This document shows, in pieces, positions 44,583 through 56,574 of a stretch of DNA of 64,000 nucleotides. The position numbers were made by a program, and so were the translations under genes. Below the pieces are notes generated by a model. That model saw only the letters and a list, made by a program, of their open reading frames with translations, was not told where the DNA came from and made no database searches. The stretch is from Rachicladosporium sp. CCFEE 5018 (Eukaryota; Ascomycota; Dothideomycetes; Cladosporiales; Cladosporiaceae): contig KZ111170.1 in assembly GCA_002077045.2 (NCBI GenBank), positions 234,122 to 298,121 on the forward strand, given 5' to 3'. The first letter of the stretch is position 1; each line of letters opens with the position of its first letter.

Positions 44583-45796
44583 AACGACCTGATAACCTGA
44601 ATCCGTCGGACTCACTGACAAGACTGTACCTGATTAGGGACGAATGCCAGTAGACTTTCCGGGCTAATCCAGTAGAGATAGTTCAAGGCAGATACTCAAT
44701 CACAAGATCTGTCAGTGTTCCCTAGCCGTCGGGAGCAGAGTATCGTCCACGTCCAGCGGGCACAATGAAACAGCTACGGCAGTAGTAGATATGGAATCCA
44801 AAAGGTCCTGACGCTGAAGGTCCTACGGGCGCACTCGATGCTGACAGCGTCACGGCGAACGAGTCCTCTCCTGGCGGTTACAAACAATGTCCTGATCCTG
44901 GCGGACAACCGACAATACAATCACTCCTAGGGTAGAAAGGTTGCGGTCCAGGTCGAGACCAGATGGAAGGCGTGGAGTGAGGCTATGATGAAGGTGATGG
45001 AGGGGTGAGAAACAAGGCGGCAACACTGAGGTGAAAAGCGGCTGGAGAAAGTGGGTCCGAGCGCGTGTCAGGTCAAGTCGGGCATCGATGCAGCTATGTT
45101 GCTCCATAGTTGCTACGTCTAGAACCCCATTACTGCACTGCGATGCCAGTGCTCCTTGGTGTGCATCGAAGGGTGTAGACCACTAAGACCAAGACTCTAG
45201 ATATACTCTAATTACATGTAAAGAGCTCGGTGAGCGATTGCCCTAGGGTTTATTTCGATGTGTTTGGTCGCAGCATCTGGTCTGCTGGGTAAAATCACTA
45301 GAAGTGAAACCACCACCTCCACCAGCCGACCATTCAGCAAGCGAACCAGCTTGCTCGCTGCCTCATCATCACGACACAAGTGACAGGGGACAGGCACTTC
45401 GGCGCTCTGGCATCACCAGCCAGTGCGTCGCCTCAGAGCCACGCAGTACTGAACGCATACACAGCATATATCTGGCACTTCACAGTCGACCACGACATCC
45501 TACAGCTTGCATCTCAACATCGACAGCATGTTTTCGGCTTCATGCACCGGGGCGTAAAGCGATAGTGCTCGCGCCGAGTGCTCGTGGACGCTGCCCATTC
45601 GCGGCTCGTCACGCCGGTGAACCATTGGCTACATCGACATTGCATTGCAGTCCACTCGAGCACCGCGAGTCGGTGCACGGCATCGAAACCTAAATCATCA
45701 CGGGGAGCGTTCTTTTCCACTGGCTGAGATAATAGATCACTAGATCTCACTGGCTCTGTGCTGGCGCACCTGCTAGGCGCAAGGACTGGATTGCTA
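44583..45796. promoter_or_regulatory. 5' region of RfeG-like gene and GST-like 3' flank, copy B
   Basis: Counterpart of 23418-24631, closely similar throughout; no gene supported. The C/T-rich probable leader is at about 44990-45060 (minus strand). Confidence 0.45.
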
Positions 45797-46911
45797 CTAC
45801 AGCTTCGTTGCCGACTCCACCGCTCGTACTTTGAAATTCCAGCGTGGTGCATGGATCTGCACCTCACTGCCATCATCCGTCTTGACAGCGATCACCACCT
45901 CGTCCCTGGTGAGCTTGACAAGCTTGCCACGATCTTTGTATGACGTGCCGCTGTCCGTAGGACAGACCTGGACCTCTGCGCCCTCCTGCAGGCCGAGAGG
46001 ATCGCTGTTGTCAACGCCGCTCTCCTTGTCACTGTACTCTGCGCCCTTGACGAATGCGACTGCATCCTCTCCCTCCACCTTGGTGGGTTTGCCGGCCTTG
46101 GCAGCTGCGTCTTTCACTACTTTCCTGTACCTTCCAATCCATGCAATGGTCTTTGGGAATTCAGTCTTGCTGAAGTATTCGCCTGCTTGCAAGTCGCTCA
46201 ACGCCCAGTCGAGTGGCCACACAGCTTTTCACTGATTAGCTCTCGTGTTTTATCCTTCTCCTTTACTGTTCGTCACTTACCCTCCGCATCAGCTCTCCCC
46301 ATCCCCTTTCCACCTTCAATCCACTCTCTCCCGTCATGCAGCAGCGTCTCCACCTCAGCAAATACCCTCCTCAGTCCTACGGCAGCCTCAGCTCTGCCCT
46401 TCCCAGAAGTATCACTGCCCCAATTCGGCCCTATCATGTCCCGTCGATCTTTTACGAACGCCGGGTCTTTCATCGCTGGGAATCGGGTGTCCAACATCCC
46501 CGCGCATCTCGAGAAGACGCCTTCTGAGCCTGTATTCGTGCGGAACAAGATCTGCGAAAGGCCGGTTGGGGCGAGGCCGGGGTGCGAAGACGAAGGTGGG
46601 AAGAGAGTGTCGAGACGAGAGAGGATGGCGGAACTATCGACGTAAATGTCTTTGCCGATCGAGAGGACGGGAATGCGGCGGTAGTGGACTCCTAATGCGG
46701 CGAGCATGGGACGTGGGAGGATTGGGCTTGTAGGCTACACGATAATGGATCAGACAGTCTGGATAGGAAGCGACGAACGGGGACGTACGCATTCTGCGTA
46801 GCTTATCTGCCGAAAGGCGAGGTACTGCTTCACACGGCGGAAGTAGGGCGAGCCTGGGTAGCCATAAAGGATGATCTGGTTGGGGATCGGGGGCCTGGTG
46901 GACGAAGACAT
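45797..46911 (-). CDS. glutathione S-transferase-like protein, copy B
   Basis: Copy of the gene at 24632-25747, 334 residues. Exons 46789-46911, 46281-46734 and 45797-46224 have exactly the same lengths (123, 454, 428 nt) as in copy A. The GST-like N-terminus and IGKDIYVDSSAILSRLDTLF are kept. The main protein changes cluster at the second intron junction, where copy A has WPLAWTIGDLQ and copy B WPLDWALSDLQ. No disabling change. Confidence 0.85.
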
Positions 46912-47371
46912 GTTGGTGGTCTACAAGGGGTCAATGTATTGCGACAGACCTGGGGGAGGGTCGTTGGAATCCGTCGCTATGATATATCAACGCTCAGAGC
47001 TCGGTTGGCAATGCCTCGGCCCAAGATGTATTTGGTTTGACGAAGCCCAATAAGGGGAGCTCAATTCGTCACGAAACGTCCAACCTATACCACGGTATCA
47101 CCATAGCAATGGCAGGGTTTAACGACGCGAAACCGAGCATAGCATACAAACCACCAGGCGACATTGGTGACGATACAGTAGTCTCGCCTAATATCCGCCC
47201 CTCGGTCTCGTGCTCTTTGCCTGTCCACGCGAGTCATTGGAGCTTGACATGCAGCCCTATAGGGTCGAGGTCAGTGGCACCTGCATAGGTACACAAAGTA
47301 GTTCACTTGGCTCGATCGCTGCTTGTTGATATTCATGCTGTCTTCGAGCGAATGACTAATCCACTGCGAGG
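46912..47371. promoter_or_regulatory. divergent intergenic, GST-like / OTU gene, copy B
   Basis: 460 bp between divergent start codons. Its middle part differs from copy A by several small indels, while the ~80 bp next to the OTU start are nearly identical. Confidence 0.5.
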
Positions 47372-48277
47372 ATGGAGGGGCTGCAAGCTCGCCACCGCAA
47401 GGAGCAACGCGATCTACAAAGTCGCATCACGCAAAAGAAGAAGCAGGCAAGCAAGAAAACTCGCAAAGGCGTAAACGATGAGTGCGGCCAGCTTGAGGCT
47501 ACGCTTGCGGAGCAGCAGGCTCGAGAGACCGCTGAGCTCAACGGCGAGCCTGTAGATGATCCTCCAGAGGACCTGGCAAAGCTCGATCTCCACGGTGATG
47601 ATGTTTCGTCTGCTGTTAATGGAGTAGAGCTCGATACTGTAGCCGTGTCTGCTGAGCCGAAGCCTCACAATGGGATGGGAGATCACGATGCTGGAGGACG
47701 TAAACCAAACAGACAGAAGGCTCGTCTCGCTCGGCGTGCGGCGGAGCAAGACGCTATCACTAGCCAAGCCGCCAAAGAAGCACAGAGTCTGCCAGACATG
47801 AAGAAGCAAGAGCGTGATCGCATGCTCATTTACATGAAGGAGCGCGGGCTATTCGAGAAAGCGATTCGCGCCGACGGCCACTGTCTTTACTCTGCTGTCG
47901 CAGACCAGCTGGAGCTTCTCGATATACCGGTCGGCAGTGCGCCTGGTGCAACAGCGGATGTTCTACCATACAAAGCTACCCGCGCAGCAGCAGCGCACTA
48001 CATGTCAAATCACTTAGATGACTTCGAGCCGTTCCTGGAAGAGCCCATGAACGAGTATTCGCACAAAGTGAAAGACACTGCGGAGTGGGGTGGGCAACTC
48101 GAGCTGCTTGCACTCGCGAAGACTTACGGCATCAACATCAACGTGCTGCAGGACTTCGGGAGAGTAGAGAAGATCGGCGCTGGTGGTAGTGGCAAAGGGG
48201 AGGTGTGGCTCGGCTACTACAAGCACGGCTTTGGGCTGGGCGAGCACTACAACAGTTTGAGGAAGAAGGGCGCTTGA
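47372..48277 (+). CDS. OTU2: OTU-domain deubiquitinase, OTU2/OTUD6 type, copy B
   Basis: A 301-residue copy of the OTU2-type peptidase. The catalytic IRADGHCLYSAVADQL, WGGQLELLALAKTYGININV and GLGEHYNSL segments are intact. Residues 1-75 nearly equal copy A, but the linker (about 76-112) and the substrate-domain stretch LLDIPVGSAPGATADVLPYK through FLEEPMNEYSHKVKD carry many replacements, unlike the neighbouring genes. Confidence 0.92.
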   Translation: MEGLQARHRKEQRDLQSRITQKKKQASKKTRKGVNDECGQLEATLAEQQARETAELNGEPVDDPPEDLAKLDLHGDDVSSAVNGVELDTVAVSAEPKPHNGMGDHDAGGRKPNRQKARLARRAAEQDAITSQAAKEAQSLPDMKKQERDRMLIYMKERGLFEKAIRADGHCLYSAVADQLELLDIPVGSAPGATADVLPYKATRAAAAHYMSNHLDDFEPFLEEPMNEYSHKVKDTAEWGGQLELLALAKTYGININVLQDFGRVEKIGAGGSGKGEVWLGYYKHGFGLGEHYNSLRKKGA

Positions 48278-48414
48278 AGCAGGACCACCATGCTGATCAT
48301 CTACCTCTGACCAACACTTAAGAAGCTCTGTCCTGATCGCCAACATTAGAAGTCCATCTCGATCGACCACTACTGCTTGTGGGACCAAGACTGCATCAAC
48401 GGCTTCGACAGCGT

Positions 48415-49051
48415 CTACGACTTAGCGATTACGCACAGACTGATGCCACCAAGCACGAATACCATGCCGATCCATGTATCTGGAGACGTCCATCAGCTGT
48501 ACGCGTGCAGAAGGCTAGGTCCAGGGATTGATCTACCTCGGTTTATCACCTTCCCATCAGCCCACCACCCGCCAAGCACGGTGAATAGGAAGGCCAAGGA
48601 GTTAGTGATGGGGACCGTCAGCGACAATTCTATGATCTATAAGCCCACAATTCGGCTAGCAAGTAGTGTGGGATCTGCGTACCGGCCTGTCCGATGAGAA
48701 GAAAGAACCAAACGGATCCAGTGACGTTGAGAAGCAACGGGATAGCATATGCAGGACTTTTGAGTAGATCAAGCACTGCGTAGGTGATTCCCCAGAACTT
48801 GCGTCTCAGCCATGGCGTCTTGGGGTCTTCGAGGAACGGTCGGTGGACTCGAGGTTTAGCGTCGCGTGAGATGGCTGCCTTGCGCATGAACGGAGTCGTC
48901 AAACCCCTGTATGTGTAGTTTCAGCGCCTTGACAAAGTGGTAGTCTAGTAGATCTCGCGTACCATGCTGCTCCAACTGCAAGAAACCCCAGGATCCAGCG
49001 CCATATTGGGGGCGAGGTTGAAGTGTCACGTACTGGTGTATCTAGATCCAT
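48415..49051 (-). CDS. TMEM234-like small membrane protein, copy B
   Basis: Copy of the gene at 27281-27917, with the same four-exon plan and an intact reading: it starts MDLDTPVRDTSTSPPIWRWI and ends GISLCVIAKS. The first ~20 residues differ at many positions from copy A; the membrane helices are conserved. One change in the third exon replaces Glu by Gly before WWADGKV. The length is unchanged at 156 residues. Confidence 0.82.
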
Positions 49052-49321
49052 CTCGTCAATATACGTACAAAGATCATAGGTCTAGGATTCGTCCACGGGT
49101 GCAATCGGCGAGTTCCTCTTTCGGCGAGACCGTGACGTGAGGTGGAGGAGCTTCCAAGGTCCACCACCATTATCAAATCACTATCTCGGCAGCAATCAGT
49201 ACTTGCTACCTCCCCATCACTCACAGTCAGCACGCAATTCCGTGCAGACATTCAGAATGTACCTATAACCTTGCGCTCATCGCGCAGTGCCGCACATTAG
49301 ATACCATTGTCTCCTACCACA

Positions 49322-50328
49322 ATGGCGCCCTCCAGGATCTCGCCCCCGCCGGCAGCGGACTTCTCGCAAGGCCTCACTAAGGAACAACTGGAATTCTGGG
49401 ACACGAATGGCTATCTCCTCGTCCCGGATGCCCTGTCGCAGGAGACTGTCAAGGAGCTGTTGGGCGAATCGAATATATTGCTCAATGACTTCCCGCTCGA
49501 GGACCATCCCATGACCAAGTTCACTACTGGTGATAGCGAGGGAAGTGGACATGTGACTGACCAGTACTTCCTGGAGTCTGGAGACAAGATTCGCTTCTTC
49601 TTCGAGGAAGGTGAGACCACCCACTTCTCCAAGCGCGGAGTATGAAAACATACTAAGTTAAACTTACAGACGCATTCGACGCCCAAGGCACCCTTACAAA
49701 GCCCAAACACCTTGCCATCAACAAAATTGGCCACTACCTGCACCACCTCTCTCCTCCCTTCGCTAGGGCCTCCATTAACGCCCAGAATGCCCGCATCGCC
49801 CACTCCCTCGGCTTCCGGGACCCCAGGGTCCTCCAAAGCATGATAATCTGCAAGCAGCCCGAGATCGGCGGCCGCGTACCTCCTCACCAAGATTCGGTAT
49901 TCCTCTACACCGACCCTCCCTCAGCAGTAGGTTTCTGGTACGCGCTCGACAACGCCACGGCCGAGAACGGCTGTCTGAGTTTCGCGGCTGGGAGCCATAA
50001 GAGGGCGCCCATTCGTCAACGCTTCGTCCGGAACGAGGAGCACGGTGGTACGCACTTCGTGCAGAATGAGGGCGCGCAATGGCCGCAGGGGTTGGAGGAG
50101 GATGAGGAGGTAAAGAAGGAGGTTTATGAGCTAGGGGAGGTCAAGGCGGGGACGCTAGTGTTGATCCATGGGAATCTGTTGCACAAGAGTGAGAAGAACG
50201 TCAGTAAGAAGGGAAGGGTCGCCTACACGTACCACGTCATAGAAGGCGAGAAGGAGTACGATGGGAGAAACTGGCTGCAGCCACCTGAGGCTGGGTTCAC
50301 GAGATTGGCTGGCGTAACGAAAGGCTAG
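49322..50328 (+). CDS. phytanoyl-CoA dioxygenase family protein, copy B
   Basis: A 315-residue copy, exons 49322-49610 and 49670-50328 with the same lengths as copy A (289 and 659 nt). The PPHQDS iron ligands and NLLHKSEKN are kept. Most differences from copy A are third-position changes, a sign that both copies have evolved as functional proteins. The intron sequence itself is unrelated to that of copy A beyond the splice sites. Confidence 0.93.
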
Positions 50329-50747
50329 GATTGTGTATGTATACATGCGTCCTTAGATGTGCTATGAGTGACGAGTAGATTGATGTAGAGGTTGACTAGA
50401 AACTAATGGGTTGCTGCATAGTCACAACATGCATATTGCTGTGACCTGTTCTGTTATGTTCTATTCTGTGCCCTTGAAACAATTCATTCAGATCCGCTCT
50501 CTACAGCAGACTCATTCAATGTCGCCCATCTGTTAGTCAACAGTCTAGTCGGGTACCGCAGACGCAAGGATCTCCACGAAAATAACGGAGCATAGGATGC
50601 GCTGCAACAGATTCATGTCTGCAATCAGTCTATCGTAGGCTGTCGTATCCTGCTTTCAAGCCATCCATGTCGTCGCTAAACCGCTACCAGCTCACATCAC
50701 AGCCCGCCCGAGTTCCTCCTGACCGCCGTTCCATGTAGACATAATTC
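50329..50747. other. intergenic, PhyH 3' / MBF1 3', copy B
   Basis: 419 bp between convergent genes; it scarcely matches 29193-29584 of copy A. No gene seen. Confidence 0.55.
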
Positions 50748-51294
50748 TTAGGTCTTCTTCTTTCCCAACATCGGCTCCCCAATATTACTCCCCGTCAACC
50801 TCACGTTCGCCGCCTTCTGCAGCTTCAACACCACATCCATGCTCGGGAAGTCCGCCCCAGTCCTCTCCAAATCCGCCACAGCCTTGACATCCACATTCGC
50901 CTTACTAGCAAGATCCTTCTGCGTCATAGTCGTGCCTTTCTGGTTCTTGAGCTGCGTGCGAGCGAGTTGCAGCGCTTTGGAGACTTCTTCGGGGACTTTC
51001 TTCGTAGCGACGGGGCCGTCGGCGCGATCGACTTTCGTGAGGCGCTGGCCTTCGAGACCTGTAGAGCCGGCCTAAAGATGTCTCTTAGTGTGTTATTGCG
51101 GGAAGATAAGGACATCTCGTGGGTTAGAGGAGCCATACATTTGCGGTTGCGAACTTCTTCTCCGTGCCTACGACTGCTCCGCTACGCTGTGCTGCATTCA
51201 AAGCAGATTTGCCCTTGATCGTGGTCTCGCGCTCAGAGGCACCTGGGCCTCGCACACTCTTCCCGATCTTAGTGACTTGGTCCCAGTCACTCAT
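50748..51294 (-). CDS. MBF1: multiprotein-bridging factor 1, copy B
   Basis: A 159-residue Mbf1, exons 51139-51294 and 50748-51071, same lengths as copy A. MBF1 domain and HTH intact. Splice sites conserved, although the acceptor is CTTTAG here and CTCCAG in copy A. Same role as copy A. Confidence 0.96.
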
Positions 51295-51740
51295 TGTGGC
51301 GGTGTTGGGGTGTGTGTAATGTCAGTGAGGCTGGATGTTGGTGAAGGCGATGCTGAGATGCTGGTATGTTGGTAGCTCGGTATGGCTGGTGTTGAGTGTT
51401 CTGTTTGAAGTCGTTCGGTGAATATGTGTGCAGTGGTGATTGTGGCGCTGTGTCAAAGTGAAGTCATCCAAAAGTCCGAATCTGGACGCCGCGATGTCAT
51501 ATTTCTGGGTGCTTCCACGGGCACGTGAGCAACACCTAATACGGACAATGCCACGCGATTAAGTGTCTTGAAGCGACTGCTTAAATCTGAAGATCTCATT
51601 CTGCTGGTCTATGGTATCTATCGTGCAATCATACTCCCGCGGCTCCCAAGGCATCCGCAATGCCGATACGAGTGACTGCCCAAAGCACATGCATTCGCTA
51701 CTCCCTTCAAGGCTATGCAATGTATCCCGATGCAATCTTT
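51295..51740. promoter_or_regulatory. MBF1 promoter and regulator 3' flank, copy B
   Basis: 446 bp, nearly identical to 30132-30578; no gene seen. Confidence 0.5.
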
Positions 51741-54682
51741 TTAGAACCAATGAACCTCCTCATTACCCCTGGTGACAAGCTTACCCAGCACATCCAAAGC
51801 TCCATTCGTCAATCCGCAAGTATTCGGAGGTACATCCAACTCCTCGATTTTCCCTTTCGTCCACAGCAACACACTCTTCGCCAGCTGCCATGTGATGTTG
51901 GCCGCAGGTCCATTGCTGATAACATTCGTGATCGCCTGCTCCAGCTCCTGCGCCGATGCACGAGGTTCCGTCGGGCTCGGGATGCTAAGCCTGAGCCTTC
52001 GGCTTGACTCGTCACCAACATATGCGCGGGCCCAGATCACGACTGAAGCGAGGTAAATGGCCCATTCCTGAAACAGCAAACCAGTCTTGGGATTCGCTTG
52101 GTGTATCTCCAGGATCTCCAGGGCGTGAGTGAGAGCTGAGCGGACGACACTAGACTCGTGCGATGCGTCCATGGCCCATTGCCTTGTGTCAATCTGCGAG
52201 GCTGTGTATTCCGCTTGACTACCCATCTTCTCCGCCATGACCCAGCTTTCGCCAGCGACTGCGAGTAGATCGCGAACGTGCGCATGTTGACAAAGCATGG
52301 TAGTGTGGTACAGCAACGCCGCTCGTGCGGAAACCTCCAGCACCGACTTTACGTCTTGCGCATAGTCCTCTTGCGCAGCGCTGTCGAATCCCTGATCCCC
52401 GAGGTCGCTCAAATATGCAATCGAAATGCGGCACTGGTACATGTCGCACCCTATGGAGTTGCCCGGACGCGAGCTCGCAGTGCTGTCCACGATGTGATGC
52501 AGCGTGCTGCCCGAAAGCCCGCCGAGGCCGCCTCCGACTTCAGCGCCCATCATGTCCCACACGAGGTGAGGCTGGGGGTATGCGAGAGATCTCGACACTT
52601 GGTCGAGTAGGGGGTTCTTCCTTCGTCCGAAAAAGACTGCGTGCTGGCGATCGAGGATGTAGCAGGAAGAGAGAATTCGCGGTCTGGATCCTACGTCACC
52701 AGCATCGAAGGGTTGCGCCGATGTACCTAATAGGCTATTACCTGATGCCTGCGTGGCGAGATGGTCCGCTACGAGCAGTGCGACGACGCCTTCGAAGGGC
52801 TTCGACAGCTGCAGCGGTGGTCTTCTGGACTTGAAGACGGCGAAGACCTCGACCAGGAGTATAGCCTGCATGTCACAGTCACGATAGCTATGAGAGAATT
52901 CGATAGTCCGTTGCTTGATGACTTTGCTGCAACGCTCGTGGACAGTCTTGGCGTTCTGGAAGTCCTCCCGAAGTCCTATCGATTGCGCGCCTAGAGCTAC
53001 GACAGCCGCGCGCAGTAAAGGAGAAGATGTCATCGGATCGAAGCTGGCCTTACACACAACAGGCCATATGGGATGCACATTCTGCCAGTATGCGCCTAGG
53101 TATCTCTCCTCGTTGCCCCAGGATCCGAGGTCCGTGTCGGTTCCTTCGAAACCAAACGTAGCACTCGAGGGCGTTGCTAATCGCGGAGCTTCCATGTTGT
53201 CGCGAAGAAACGGATCGTAAAGAGATTGACGAACCAGCTGTGAGTATAGCGACAGTTCGTTGCAGCCGTTGTGCAGATTGCTGTACGATAAGCTGGAGGC
53301 AGGAGTGCTGTATCCGAATGCAGGACTCTGGGCGCCTAGACCCCAATACGGGAGCCCACTGGCATTCGTTGAGATTGAGGACCTGGACGCACTGAAGTTA
53401 TGGTTACTTGATGGGTGATACTCGGTAAAACCTGGCTGTACCGGTGGCATGCATGGCAGGTGGCTGTAGGAGTTCGCGCGTCCATCGTCAGAAGAGTCCT
53501 GTGGTGATGGCTGTGCCGTGTAATCGTATTGTGAGTGCGCCTCGGTGATGCTGACAGACCGGGCCTGTGCACGAAAGTCGTGCATGGGGATGTATTGTTC
53601 ACGAGGCGGCCTGAAGGATCGGGTCAGCCAGCGCTTACGACCACACCAATTACACTCTGTACGCGAATGCCACTGTTGATGTCGCGAGACGGCGCTAAGG
53701 CTCTCGAAATTTCTCAAACATGATTGACTTGCGACTTACTTGTTGCCTGTTACGGGCTGTTCACGAGGGGGTTGCGCCGCACCAGAGATGAGCTCGATCG
53801 AAGCCGGTGACCGCGAAGCAGACGATCCTGACAGATTGGATGGCATAGTACCATGGTGCGGATGTGAGGGCAAGGGCACGATTGCTTCTCCAGGTTGTGG
53901 TGAGTCCGCAACAGCCAAGGATGAATGCCGGCTCCGAAGGCCAGGTGATTCATCACTACATGGTCAGCCTTGGTGCCACTTTCTCCATTGGCCGTTCGCA
54001 TAGACTCACTGGCGTGCTCGGTGTCGTGTAAGCAGATCGTCCCTATGAAAGGCTCGTGTGCAGTCTGGGTAGTCACATCTGAATGCGCCCGGCTTGTGAT
54101 TCGTGCTGTGTCGTCTGTGGACAGTCGTCAGTACAGATTAAGGGCTGGACAGACGCCTCGATGCGTACCGTAGATGCTCTGCGCGCGTGTATGTCTATTC
54201 ATAAGTCAGCTATACGATCGTGCTGTTGTTGCCAGAGCGAAGGCGCAATAAAAGTTCGAAGACAGGGCTTGCTGACCCTTGGACAGCATGACCTGGTCGC
54301 AAGGTACGGCGGCTTGCTGTGATAAGTGCAGTCTGCGGTATGTCGGACCCCTTCCAGCTACCATCGGAGTGGAGGACACAGCGGATACAATCACTTCACG
54401 TACCTTGCCACACTCCTCACAGTGATGCACTCGCTGGCCTTTAATGGCCTTGCTGATGCGTCCAGTCTTGGTGCGTCTGACACCGTCGATAGCCTCAGGT
54501 GGTGTCGTTGATCGTTCCATGGCTGCCGAAATAGGCGACAAGTCGGATCGTTGGCGCAACCCAGACGGTCCACCTTCGAGCGGTTGGGCAGGCCCAGAAG
54601 TGCTAGTGATCCGACGCTTTTTGGGGTTTCGGGGCCGTTCCTCTGGTGCAATAGCCAGGGTTGGGTTGTGTCCCGATGCCAT
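51741..54682 (-). CDS. C2H2 zinc-finger transcription factor with fungal_trans domain, copy B
   Basis: An 831-residue copy of the regulator. Exons 54404-54682, 54169-54194, 54010-54114, 53740-53955 and 51741-53610; the first four match copy A in length exactly and the last is 9 nt shorter, removing three residues (LFT) after SITEAHSQ. Both C2H2 fingers, including the one split by the 26-nt exon, are intact. Differences from copy A are scattered and conservative. Confidence 0.9.
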
Positions 54683-56574
54683 TACTAGGACTTATATCGA
54701 AGTGAGCGAAGAGGTACACCGGCCACCTTTCAACATGCGAGCCCTATGTGGGTCAGGTCCAACTACTGCCACCAACATGATTGTTCAAGGATAGCATGAC
54801 AAAAGTAGCATGTGAACATCCATCAAATTAGCTTTGCGTTCGCCATAATATGTCTGTGAGGAGGTCAATAGCACACAACCACGATTTGAAAGACGAGGTA
54901 GCTCTAGAGCGTAGCATCACGAAGAAGGATTCGACAGCATCGCATGCACCTATCCCTGAGCAGCTGGCATGCCTGCAGGCCATGCTGCAGAAGCACTCTC
55001 GCCCGTTCAAAATAGGGTCAATCAACTCCCCAGGTGTCGATCATTCAAGCATCGCAATCCCGGGACCAGGCAGGCTTGTGTGAAAGTTCGACGCCCATGC
55101 GCCACAAACGGTACCGTTCGCGAAGTAGCGGCTCTTGGAATCGAAACCAGCGCACTGTGGACGCCTCGCATACCCGCCGATGCGGTCCTAACGGCCTGCC
55201 ACCGGTGAAGGATTCGGCGGCTAGGGCGAACACAGTACCGACCTAAGCTTCGCGTTCGCAGGCTTGGTGATTCAACAACAGGCTGTTATCTGTGCTGGCT
55301 GTTTGAGACGACAGACGCAGCAAGCGAGCTTCTACAGACGACGGCAATACTTGCGTGCATCCGGTTATGATTGCTGATGCGTTTGAAGCGGCGATCTTGA
55401 CATCTCGAGTCCTGACTCGAGCAGAGCTCCATCTCGACAGACACCTATATCGAAAGCTATTGCAGCGACGCAGTCATCGACCCAGCCTGACCGGTATGGT
55501 TTTCTGTCGATGTGCACAAACTCTGATGTGCCAGTTCAGCTTTCGATTGGATGTGCGCCGCAGCAATCTCGATTGCTATTGCGCACGTACGAAGGTCGCA
55601 ATCTTCTCCCTTGTCAGACGGACCAACATCGGCTGCTCGGGTCGGTTTCACATTCTGTGGAGGCCCAATCTACGCACGTGGACATCCCGCCGTTGGGGAT
55701 GCTGACATAATGCAAAGACCTGGACAAGGCTGGTCATGTTATCGTAGAGTCAGCCAGCTTTCTACATGCGCATGGAATCCAGCAGCTGCAGGACTCCCTT
55801 CACGTCACCAGAATTTGTAGTCGTACTTTGTCGATCTGACCCGTAATAATGTCGGTGTGCGTCAAGTGCTTGTGCACGCATGCACTATGTGCGGCTGAAT
55901 GATTATGGTTTACGTGTCCCTCTTTCCTCATCTGGATCGCGCACCTTAGCGAGTGTTGGTTCCTGTGAGCATCGACATCGATTGGCTGCTTCGTTGGCTG
56001 GCTTGCATGCAGCCAGGAACTCTCCACCTCACCAAAGGCACTCCGGCCTGGCTAGATCAGCCTCGAAGACGGCGATCATCGGCATACTTGATCGAGCACA
56101 CGGAAGTGTGACACTGACTCGGTCGAGTAGAGACTTGACGTTCACCTGTGTGTAGAACGTGCTGACTTGTCGAGATTCGGGACCTCTCCAAAGGACGCAA
56201 AGTCGGAACATCGTGTTGAGTGATCGTCCGTGAGTGCTGATACAGTAACAGAGCTCGCTACTGGTGCTGCCGCACACACGTAGTTCGGTCATCTTCAGTG
56301 CCACACCCAACGTACAAAGAACAGCTTCTACTGCTTAGCCGTCGATTCATGTTGTGTTGGTTTGGCTACACTTGAGGAGCGAGTGCGCGAGTCAGGACAG
56401 AATAACATCCCTCCTGCCGGACTCCGACCGCCCTCCCGAACCTTAGTGAAGTGGGACAACGATGCTCCATCAGGTCTCAAATGCGCGATATATCGTTCCC
56501 AAACAACGGTACACGCGCACTTGTAACGAAGCAAGCTGCTTCAATGCAGAATTCGTCGAGAGACTCGCCACACT
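54683..56574. promoter_or_regulatory. long divergent intergenic region, copy B
   Basis: Counterpart of 33530-35423 and closely similar over most of its length. No gene supported; contains the conserved palindrome. Confidence 0.5.
55404..55421. promoter_or_regulatory. 18-bp perfect palindrome, copy B
   Basis: CTCGAGTCCTGACTCGAG, identical to 34250-34267, while bases just outside differ between the copies. Confidence 0.5.
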
